From assembly GCF_018614615.1 (NCBI RefSeq), contig NZ_JAGGOK010000049.1, positions 1 through 64,000 of the forward strand: a stretch of DNA of 64,000 bases, read 5' to 3'. The notes under the pieces were generated by a model, which worked only from the letters and a program-made list of their open reading frames with translations, made no database searches and was not told the DNA's origin. Below, in pieces: positions 15,224-22,972 of the stretch. A program made the translations under genes and the position numbers. Numbering within the stretch: position 1 is the first letter of the stretch; every line of letters begins with the position of its first letter. The stretch comes from Streptomyces sp. ISL-100 (GTDB lineage Bacteria > Actinomycetota > Actinomycetes > Streptomycetales > Streptomycetaceae).

Positions 15224-15997
15224 GTGAACGAGCGACTGCACTCCGTACTCGCCCAGCGCGGCATCCCGCCCGAATCCCTCGCCGAAGTCTGCGAGGTGGA
15301 CCCCAAAACGGTTAGCCGATGGCTCGGCGGACGTGTTCCCCACGCCCGCCATCGCTTCCGCGTCGCACGGCACTTGCGGGTGGAGGAGCTGTTCCTCTGG
15401 CCGGCACCGGTACGCGGTGCCCAGCAGCAAGCCGCCGGGTCAGAGCAGGAGCTCGTCACGACCTATCAGAACCGGGCGAGCGTCCCACGGGACACGTGGC
15501 TGTCGCTGCTCGAAGGCGCGCAGGAGGAGATCGGCGTCCTAGTCTTCTCCGGCACCTTCTTCGCCCAGTCGAACCCCCACGTCGCCAAGATGCTTGCCGA
15601 GCGAGCATCGGACGGGGTGCGAGTGCGGCTCTGCTTCGGCGACTCGAACGGCCAGGCAGCAGCCATTCGAGGCCGAGAAGAAGGCATCGGCGACACCCTC
15701 GGCGCCAAGATCCGCGCCTCCCTCACCTACTACCGGCCTTTACTGTCCGAGGCAGGCTGCGAAGTGAGACTGCACGACACCACGCTCTACACGTCGATGT
15801 TCCGCTACGACAACAACCTCTTGGTGAACCCGCACGTCTGGGGCCAGCCGGCCAGCGCCAACCCCCTCCTGCATCTCAGGAGAGCTGGCACCACAGGTTG
15901 GTTCGACAACTACGCTCAGAGTTTCGAAGCTGTCTGGGCCACCGCACGGCCCTGGACACCAGACCAGGAGGGGCCCTCGTCACATGGGCAGGACTGA
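15224..15997 (+). CDS. HTH protein with PLD-like sensor domain
   Basis: A 257-residue protein. Residues 1-60 form an XRE-like HTH (LAEVCEVDPKTVSRWLGGRVP). The rest (about 90-245) resembles the degenerate phospholipase D-like domain of Streptomyces HTH proteins often paired with Nudix genes: IGVLVFSGTFF, VRVRLCFGD, then LHDTTLYTSMFRYDNNLLVNPH. A full HxK catalytic pair is not evident, so it is more likely a ligand sensor than an enzyme. The GTG start is chosen because of the leaderless promoter; ATG 15215 would place the -10 inside the gene. Its stop overlaps the Nudix start by 14 bp. Confidence 0.75.
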   Translation: MNERLHSVLAQRGIPPESLAEVCEVDPKTVSRWLGGRVPHARHRFRVARHLRVEELFLWPAPVRGAQQQAAGSEQELVTTYQNRASVPRDTWLSLLEGAQEEIGVLVFSGTFFAQSNPHVAKMLAERASDGVRVRLCFGDSNGQAAAIRGREEGIGDTLGAKIRASLTYYRPLLSEAGCEVRLHDTTLYTSMFRYDNNLLVNPHVWGQPASANPLLHLRRAGTTGWFDNYAQSFEAVWATARPWTPDQEGPSSHGQD

Positions 15998-16451
15998 GTA
16001 CTACAACGACCCCAAGGCCCCCAAGGCGAACACGCTCATTCCCGCCAACAACCTGCTCGTCGTCGACGACAACGGCGCCATACTGCTCCAACGCCGCCGG
16101 GACACCGGCCAGTGGGCCCTTCCGGGCGGCGCGCAGGACATCGGCGAGACGGCGGCCCAGTGCGCCGTGCGTGAATGCCTGGAAGAGACCGGCATCATCG
16201 CCGAGGTCACCGGATTCCTGGGGGTCTACACCAACCCCAACCACATCGTGGCCTACACCGACGGCGAGATCCGCCAGCAGTACGAGAACACCTACATCGG
16301 CAGGCCCGTAGGCGGTGAACCCACCATCAACGACGAAGCCGACGGCGTCCGCTACGTCCAGCCGAACGACCTGGACCAGTACGACATCCATCCCAGCATG
16401 CGCCAACAGATCGGCGACTACCTCGCCGGCACGTACCCCTACCTGGGCTGA
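15984..16451 (+). CDS. Nudix hydrolase
   Basis: A 155-residue protein with a complete Nudix box: G-x5-E-x7-REC-x-EETG (about residues 47-69), which binds metal and hydrolyses nucleoside diphosphate-linked compounds. It is translationally coupled to the HTH sensor gene. Its 3' end overlaps the convergent HD gene by 13 bp. Its position next to kinase, HAD and CYTH genes suggests clean-up or processing of a nucleotide product. Confidence 0.88.
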   Translation: MGRTEYYNDPKAPKANTLIPANNLLVVDDNGAILLQRRRDTGQWALPGGAQDIGETAAQCAVRECLEETGIIAEVTGFLGVYTNPNHIVAYTDGEIRQQYENTYIGRPVGGEPTINDEADGVRYVQPNDLDQYDIHPSMRQQIGDYLAGTYPYLG

Positions 16452-17002
16452 GAGGCCAGGGCCGACTCCACCCGCTTCACAGCGGCCAGGATCTCCGGCG
16501 ACGCTCGACGGATGAAGCGTCCCACCAGACTGTCGGCCCCGTACCGGCTGGTGATCTCGGCCAACCGAGCGTCCACCGAAGTGATCGCTCCACTGGGGGT
16601 GGTCGTCATGTCGCAGTACACAAGGGCGTCCACTAGGCGCTGGTCGTCGAGGAGCGGAAACTCCGCTTCCAAGGTCTCGCGCAATCCCCGCTCTTCGGCT
16701 TCCAGTAGCGCAAACGAGTGGTTGGCCACCAGCCGGACCAGCAGTTCGTCCGCAGCATGGGTGTCACGAAGGAAGCGAGCCCCGTCCAACGGATGAAAGC
16801 CAGTGACGGCCAGGCGCGGGGCGTAACCCACGTCGTGCAAAACGGCCGCAGAGAGCAGGAGTTCCGCCTTCCCTCCCATCGTCCCGGCCAGTCTCTCTGC
16901 GCACTGCGCGACACCTTGCGAGTGCGCCCAACGACGAGGAAGCGGCTCAGCCAATTCTTCCTCGGCGACTGCGCATGCCCACGTAGCCATCGATTCATTC
17001 AT
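16439..17002 (-). CDS. HD-domain phosphohydrolase
   Basis: A 187-residue HD-superfamily protein. His in RRWAHSQGV and the HD pair in AAVLHDVGYAP form the metal site, and a later YCDMTTTPSG motif is typical of small HD hydrolases acting on nucleotides or phosphate esters. ATG 17002 is used; ATG 16990 is possible and neither has a clear ribosome-binding site. It is convergent with the Nudix gene. Confidence 0.8.
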   Translation of the reverse strand: MNESMATWACAVAEEELAEPLPRRWAHSQGVAQCAERLAGTMGGKAELLLSAAVLHDVGYAPRLAVTGFHPLDGARFLRDTHAADELLVRLVANHSFALLEAEERGLRETLEAEFPLLDDQRLVDALVYCDMTTTPSGAITSVDARLAEITSRYGADSLVGRFIRRASPEILAAVKRVESALASQPR

Positions 17003-17191
17003 AGTCGGTACGTGCCCGGGCGCAGCGTTGCTCAGTCTCAAGCCAACAGGACCGCTTGGGAGCCCGGGCGGATGTCGTCGTGGAGGGCTTCGGCGGCTGC
17101 TGCAACTGGGCAGGTCTGGTCCATACAGGGCCTGGCTGTCACTCTTCATTTCCGCCAACTAACAGCCTGCCCCTTCTGGCAGAGTAGCGGG

Positions 17192-18712
17192 ATGCTGCCG
17201 CCACAAGGGGCCGCTGACATCACTCTGTCGGCACCCGATGCCTTCGACGTGCCCGTGTTCGTACGACGGAGCTCGCCACTGGATCCAGCGCCGCGTCCTA
17301 AGGCTGTGGCCCTGTCCCAGGCGGGCCAAGTCTGGCCGGGGCCAGGGAATATGCCGCCCGACGGCGACTATCTTGTGCCGACTACGTGGCGGGATGTCCT
17401 AGATGCCGCCACCACAGTGGGCCGTGACATCGCGCCGTGGATCACTGCCGTGCCTCGGCTTGCTCGCCGCGAGATCGGTGCTCGGCGGTACCCACTCTCG
17501 GCGTACTTGATCCGTAGCACGGCTGCAACGCACCACCAGCACGCCGCGGGCAACGCGGTCGTGCCGAGCGTCGTGTATACGCACGGGACTGAGAGCTCGA
17601 CTCGCTCTGCTTTCGGCTATCACGTCGGAATGACAATGGCGGAGTGGGCCTGCAGGGGGTTGATGGGCCTCGGCCCGACAACCCACGCAGAGAGCGCCAT
17701 ACCTCCGGGTGCGCTGCCGGGCTGGAAGCAGCGGAAGAGCCTGCCGGACCTCTTCGGTACCCACTCCTCAACTTCCGCTTTGTGGCTCGTGGAGGCGAAG
17801 GGTGGTCGCACTCTCGGCGTGACCAGCCGCCGGAAGGGGGCGAAGCAGTTGAACGTGGGATCGCTCGTGCCGGGGCCACACCAGAAGGTGCTCTGTGGTA
17901 CAAGCCTCCAACGCCGGCTATTCATGATGATCGACATCGAGAACGGCCCTTCCACCGCAGATTCCGGCAGCCACTCCGAACAGGACGACGATGCGCTAGA
18001 GCACGACGACGACGCGCTCATTGAACTCGCGCGGGCGCGCATGCTGATGTACCTCGCTCTGATATCTCTCCCGCCGGGCAGTCTGAAGCTCACCGCCGTG
18101 GATGGAGGCGGGCGGCACCATGATCGTTCGCAGCGCCGAGCAGGTGGCCTTGTCCGCCTCCTGGAGAGTGACCATGCGACATCCGACCTGAGGCGCCATC
18201 TCGGACGCGAAGCGACGGGCTCCGACATCACTCGGCGAGATGGTATCGACTTGCTGACCGGAAGGCTGCCAGGCACCGATCTGATGATCGGCATGTCTCG
18301 ACGCCTTTTCGGCACCTGCCGAGCACTAGCAGCTCTGGATAGAAGCATGGCCAGTGAGATAGAAGAGTCGTGGGCCATGAGCCACCCTGCGTCTGCGGTA
18401 CGACGGCTACCTGATGCACACACGGACTTTGTTGTGGTGGAGCCCAGTGATGTGAGCGAGCGGCAGTACGAGAGATTCGTGGCCAGGCGAGACGAGCGTA
18501 TGCGCGTATACCGAGAGCGCAGACGAGACGACTTCCGCCGGGCCGGGCGGCGTGGCTTCGAAGCGGGGAAGGAGAGTTCTTGGGAAGAATTTACCCAGGT
18601 TACGCCTCGGCTCACGGTACCGGCGGAGGACGGATTCCTTGAGGCCGCAACGGCAGATACATATCTCGCCGTGGAACAGGAGGCGCTGGACCTGGACATC
18701 GGGATGCCCTGA
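17192..18712 (+). CDS. PD-(D/E)XK-like protein of unknown function
   Basis: A 506-residue protein with no family I can name. Its clearest signature is SLPDLFG followed 15 residues later by LVEAKGG (Asp186, Glu201, Lys203) and then GAKQLNVG. This spacing matches a PD-(D/E)XK nuclease core. An acidic stretch with repeated DDDAL and a helical region follow, and the last 100 residues are strongly charged (RRDERMRVYRERRRDDFRRAGRRGFEAG). It is the first gene of the plus-strand block with the kinase and type III genes. ATG 17192 lacks a convincing ribosome-binding site, so the start is uncertain. A nuclease partner of the restriction system is an inference. Confidence 0.6.
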   Translation: MLPPQGAADITLSAPDAFDVPVFVRRSSPLDPAPRPKAVALSQAGQVWPGPGNMPPDGDYLVPTTWRDVLDAATTVGRDIAPWITAVPRLARREIGARRYPLSAYLIRSTAATHHQHAAGNAVVPSVVYTHGTESSTRSAFGYHVGMTMAEWACRGLMGLGPTTHAESAIPPGALPGWKQRKSLPDLFGTHSSTSALWLVEAKGGRTLGVTSRRKGAKQLNVGSLVPGPHQKVLCGTSLQRRLFMMIDIENGPSTADSGSHSEQDDDALEHDDDALIELARARMLMYLALISLPPGSLKLTAVDGGGRHHDRSQRRAGGLVRLLESDHATSDLRRHLGREATGSDITRRDGIDLLTGRLPGTDLMIGMSRRLFGTCRALAALDRSMASEIEESWAMSHPASAVRRLPDAHTDFVVVEPSDVSERQYERFVARRDERMRVYRERRRDDFRRAGRRGFEAGKESSWEEFTQVTPRLTVPAEDGFLEAATADTYLAVEQEALDLDIGMP

Positions 18713-18978
18713 CGGAACGCTTCTCCGCGGTAGACGTGCCTTAGTTGAGCTCCTGCGCGGTACCGACTGGTGGCTGGCTGCCGTCTCCCATGGTCAGGAT
18801 GCCGGTGGCCGTCGCCGTCGCGGAGTTGCGCGCCCCAGCTATGTGTCGTGATGGCCGCGAGGGGAACAGCGCTCGAAGCGGTATCCGCCTGCCGCACCGC
18901 CCGCGCTCCGGTGTGACGGCCCACTGTCAGTCCCCCTCATTAGCCTAGTGCCCGAAGCCCCTGGGATAGGAGGGCAGT

Positions 18979-21162
18979 ATGGCCCGGAAACCCAAGATCA
19001 ATCAGCGCGCGGTTGAGAGGCACATCAAGGAGATCGCCAAAGGCTACGAGCGCGCAGCCAGGCGGAATCCGATCCGCGTGCCTATCCAGACGGGCGCGAC
19101 TGCCGAAGGAGTGTCCTTGGCTGACCGCGACAGTATCGAGAGCAGCCCGATTTTGGCCCGGCTCCTTATGTGGCTTGACGCCCAGGCGCGGCAGCATCCG
19201 TCGCAGTACGTCGACGTCACCCTGTTCGTTGAGGAGTACCAGCTGGAGGACGAGAATCCGACTGTCCTCGCTCTCCAGTTGGAGCGGCGTGGTCTGGTAG
19301 ACATCGCCCGCAACCTCGCGGGCACCCCCGATGTCCACCTCACTGACGAAGGCCGCCTTGCCGTACACCAGTTGCGGAACCTGCAGAAGGACCGTGCCGC
19401 CAGGCTCCGTTACACCATGGACGCTTTCCTGCGATGGCTGTTCGATACTGCTGGCGACCAAGCGCCCGTCGATCCTGCTTTGTTCCTGGTGACACCAGGT
19501 TCGTCCTTTGCCGGAGCGGCAGTTTCCCCGACCGATCTGCATCAGGCGCTCGCCTACTTGGCTGAGCACAGCTTTATGGAACGTATCGGCACCGACCCTG
19601 CCGCGGTCACCATCACGCCCGAAGGCGTCGACTGCATTCTGGCTGGAGAGAGTGTCCAAGATCGGACCAGGTCCGCACGCTCCAGCACTAAGTACAGCGA
19701 CACCCTGGCCAGCGTGCGAAACGTCATCAGTGGTCAGCAGCAGAATGCCGCCGATGCCACGCAGGACCGGTTCACCGCCTCCCGTGAGGTGCCGCCCCCT
19801 GCTGCGCAGAGAAACCTTGAGCCAGTGCGCAGCCAGGCGACTGGCGATCCCAAGGCGTACCGTCGCGACCCGTATCGCCTGCCCGGCAGCAATCAGGCAG
19901 ACGTATTCAGGGCCACGCACAAGGCGACCGGCACCACCGTGGCGCTTAAGCAGCTGCACGTGAAGAGTGTCGTGGGTATGAGGGCCGCCCGCATGAAGCG
20001 GGAGATCGAAGCAGGGAACGCTCTGGCCGGGCACCTGCATGCCATGCCCATCTTGGATCATGCCGCCAACTACACCTGGTTCGTCATGCCCTGGGCTGAC
20101 AGCACAGCCGAGGAGCACAGGGAGGCCCTCAGAGATTCCCAGCAGCTGCGGGTTCTCGTCGATGCCCTCGCCTCGGTGCTGGCCAAGGCGCACAGGCTCG
20201 GCTGGATCCATCGTGACATCAAACCGCCGAACATCCTCCTGCTGGAGGGCCAATGGGTTGTTGCTGACTGGGGTGCCGTCCGGCGACCACCTGGCCAGAC
20301 GACCAAGGTCGGTCGCACCGCGACTGGCATCGGCTCTGCAGGTTTCTCCGCACCCGAGTTGTTCACAAACCCGGACCAGCGCCCTCAACCCTCCGGCGAC
20401 ATCTACAGCATCGGCAGGGTGATCGCCTGGGCGTTGACCGGTGACATGCCACTGCCTAACAAACAGCTACTTCCCGCACCCGGCCCCTGGCGCAACATTG
20501 TCAGAGCTGCTACCCAGGAGGACCCTTCCCGCCGGCCCCAGGCCATCAGCGACCTGATAGGTCTGATCGAGCGCGAGTTCGCCGAGATTCCCGTTGAGCC
20601 CCTGGAGCGAGCCACCAGGCTGCTTGAGCAAGCCAACATGGGAGACACCGATGCTGCTGACGCATTCCTGGCGCTGCTGACCGACCACGCGGACGACTAC
20701 GAGCTCTATATCGGGTTGCTCACCAAATTCACCGCACGCAAAGCTGGAACAGCACTTGCCCACAACCTTCCCCAAGCACACAGCGTGCTCAACGCCCTGA
20801 CCGAGCACGTAGATGGGGACGGCACGCGGTGGGTCCAGTTCGCGGAAGCTTCCGTCGTGACGATCTGGCTCCACGACATCGCCGCTCATGCGGCCGCCAA
20901 GCGGGAATGGGACCTTCTCGAGGAGGCCATGCAGGCCATGTGCACTTGGGACGGCAGCTGGGACCAATGGAACGCACGAGACAAGATCAGTCCGTGGCTC
21001 GGATCTCTCCGGGGAGATGCCGCAGCCACCGCCGCGGCAGTCTTGCGCGGCCATCTCGACTCCGCAGCCCACTTCAGCCACCTCGCTGAAGACCGCACGT
21101 GCGACCCCCGCATCCGTCAGGCAGTGCGCCAGGAGGGCGACGGGGAAACGAACAACGCCTGA
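18979..21162 (+). CDS. Ser/Thr protein kinase with winged-helix-like N-terminus
   Basis: A 727-residue soluble kinase. Residues 1-230 look like two winged-helix units (ILARLLMWLDAQAR.., LERRGLVDIARN..LTDEGRLAVHQL; then a second LAYLAEHSFMERIG..ITPEGVDCIL). The kinase domain spans about 295-530: VALK Lys324, HRDIKPPN with Asp413, and DWG Asp430 in place of DFG. Catalytic residues are intact. The C-terminal 190 residues are helical without clear homology. There is no transmembrane segment, unlike PknB-type receptors. The ATG follows AGGAGG at 6 nt. It precedes the Mod/Res pair by 217 bp on the same strand, suggesting a defence role, as with other defence-island kinases. Confidence 0.85.
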   Translation: MARKPKINQRAVERHIKEIAKGYERAARRNPIRVPIQTGATAEGVSLADRDSIESSPILARLLMWLDAQARQHPSQYVDVTLFVEEYQLEDENPTVLALQLERRGLVDIARNLAGTPDVHLTDEGRLAVHQLRNLQKDRAARLRYTMDAFLRWLFDTAGDQAPVDPALFLVTPGSSFAGAAVSPTDLHQALAYLAEHSFMERIGTDPAAVTITPEGVDCILAGESVQDRTRSARSSTKYSDTLASVRNVISGQQQNAADATQDRFTASREVPPPAAQRNLEPVRSQATGDPKAYRRDPYRLPGSNQADVFRATHKATGTTVALKQLHVKSVVGMRAARMKREIEAGNALAGHLHAMPILDHAANYTWFVMPWADSTAEEHREALRDSQQLRVLVDALASVLAKAHRLGWIHRDIKPPNILLLEGQWVVADWGAVRRPPGQTTKVGRTATGIGSAGFSAPELFTNPDQRPQPSGDIYSIGRVIAWALTGDMPLPNKQLLPAPGPWRNIVRAATQEDPSRRPQAISDLIGLIEREFAEIPVEPLERATRLLEQANMGDTDAADAFLALLTDHADDYELYIGLLTKFTARKAGTALAHNLPQAHSVLNALTEHVDGDGTRWVQFAEASVVTIWLHDIAAHAAAKREWDLLEEAMQAMCTWDGSWDQWNARDKISPWLGSLRGDAAATAAAVLRGHLDSAAHFSHLAEDRTCDPRIRQAVRQEGDGETNNA

Positions 21163-21379
21163 GCTCAGTGGATCTCTGGTATGGAGGCGAAGCCGGTACC
21201 GAGGCTGGCTGGGCGGTTGTGAGTGGGTCCACGCTCCCCGTGCCGGATGATGCCTGTTCGCAGCACCGTGCGACCCGTAAACCGCCTGTCGCTGTCAGCG
21301 GCGGCCGGTACCTTTGCAGTGAGTGTTGTGGTCTGCGTCTGAGTCGCGGACCGATCGAGGTGCATGGGAGTGGTCGCGG

Positions 21380-22972
21380 GTGACGAGTGGGCGCCTGACC
21401 CTGTCGTGGGTCGGCAGGGATGAGGCCCTGCGGAACACGGCGGACGGCGGATACGAGTGGGTTTCACGGCAAGACCCGCGGGTTACAGAAGTCCGGCTAC
21501 TGCAGGAAACCGGCAAGGCTGGCGATGTCGCCGGCACGGCAGCGGACAACCTTCTCATCCACGGCGACAGCTATGACGCCCTGCATGCCCTGGTTCGTAA
21601 CGTAGAGTACGGAGATCACTACCGCGGCAGGGTGAAGCTCGTCTACATCGATCCGCCGTTCAACACGGGTCAGGCTTTCCAGCACTACGACGACGCGCTC
21701 GAGCACTCTGTCTGGCTCACGATGATGCGTGACCGACTTCTGCTTATCCGCGACCTACTGGCCCCTGGCGGATCGGTCTGGGTGCATCTGGACGATGCCG
21801 AGATGGCGTACTGCCGCGTTCTCATGGACGAGGTTTTCGGGCGTGGCAACTTCGTCGGGACTGTCGTCTGGCAGAAGATCCACGCTCGCAACAACTCAGC
21901 CCAGCACCTGTCCTCGGTGCATGACTACGTTCTCGTCTACGCCCGCTCCAAGAGCGATCTTGTGCTCAACAAGATCGATCGCACCGAGCTGAGCGACCAG
22001 GAGTTCTGGAACCCGGACAACGACCCTCGTGGCCCCTGGCGCAGGTCGGACCTCACGGCCTCCCACGCATACGAGGACGGCCGCTATGAGGTGGTCGGTC
22101 CACACGGCGAAGTGTTTTCCCCGCGAGGCAACCGTTGGTGGTCGTGCTCAAGGGAGACATTTGACGCACTGCGTGAGGACAACCGGCTTTGGTGGGGGAA
22201 AACGGGGCGCACCTTCCCATTCCGAAAGCGATTCCAGTCGGAACTGGGTGGTCTCGTGCCTACCACCTTCTGGACGCACGACGAGGTTGGTGACAACCGC
22301 CAGGCGAAGGCCGAGGTGACCAAGCTCTTCGACCGGTCGCGGATCTTCTCGACCCCGAAGCCTGAGGCTCTCTTGAAGCGCGTGCTCCAGATCGCCACTG
22401 ACCCGGGCGACGTTGTAGTCGACGTGTTCGCCGGTTCGGGCACTACCGCTGCCGTAGCGCACAAGATGGGACGCCGCTGGGTGACTGCCGAGATCCTCGA
22501 AGAGACGGCTGAGACCTTCACCCGTCCCCGATTGGAGAAGGTCGTCGCCGGCGACGACCCGGGAGGCGTCACCAAGACCGTTGGATGGGAAGGCGGAGGC
22601 GGCTTCAGGAGCCTCAAGGCGGCACCGTCCGCGTACGAGATCGTCGATGGTCGCGTCTTCCTCGCAGATTGGGCCAAGGGCGAAGATTTCGCCGCTGTCG
22701 TCGCGGCCCAGCTGGGCTTCATGTACGACTGCACCGACGATGGGCCGTTCTGCGGCACGAAGGGACGTGCTCGGCTGGCCGTTGTCGACGGCGTCGTGGA
22801 CGAGGTCGTGGCCCGAGGCGTTATTGGGCATTTGGACGAGGGAGAACGAGCAGTGATCGTCGGCAGGGGCGTCACGCCCGAAGCTGAGAGTCTCGTAGCG
22901 GAGCTGAGCCGGGGGTCCAAGGTGCTTAAGGCGCCTCGCGACCTGGTGCGTCGCGGGAAGGCTGTGCGGTGA
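21380..22972 (+). CDS. mod: Type III-like DNA N6-adenine methyltransferase (Mod)
   Basis: A 530-residue beta-class methyltransferase. Motif IV DPPFNTG (Asp91) precedes motif I DVFAGSGTT (Phe350), as in Mod subunits, with a large target-recognition region between. It would methylate adenine in a specific site and give that specificity to the Res partner. The start is GTG 21380, about 8 nt after GGGAG and giving LTLSWVGRDEA near the N-terminus as in other Mod proteins; an upstream GTG at 21323 is less likely. The stop overlaps the Res start by 4 nt. Confidence 0.88.
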   Translation: MTSGRLTLSWVGRDEALRNTADGGYEWVSRQDPRVTEVRLLQETGKAGDVAGTAADNLLIHGDSYDALHALVRNVEYGDHYRGRVKLVYIDPPFNTGQAFQHYDDALEHSVWLTMMRDRLLLIRDLLAPGGSVWVHLDDAEMAYCRVLMDEVFGRGNFVGTVVWQKIHARNNSAQHLSSVHDYVLVYARSKSDLVLNKIDRTELSDQEFWNPDNDPRGPWRRSDLTASHAYEDGRYEVVGPHGEVFSPRGNRWWSCSRETFDALREDNRLWWGKTGRTFPFRKRFQSELGGLVPTTFWTHDEVGDNRQAKAEVTKLFDRSRIFSTPKPEALLKRVLQIATDPGDVVVDVFAGSGTTAAVAHKMGRRWVTAEILEETAETFTRPRLEKVVAGDDPGGVTKTVGWEGGGGFRSLKAAPSAYEIVDGRVFLADWAKGEDFAAVVAAQLGFMYDCTDDGPFCGTKGRARLAVVDGVVDEVVARGVIGHLDEGERAVIVGRGVTPEAESLVAELSRGSKVLKAPRDLVRRGKAVR

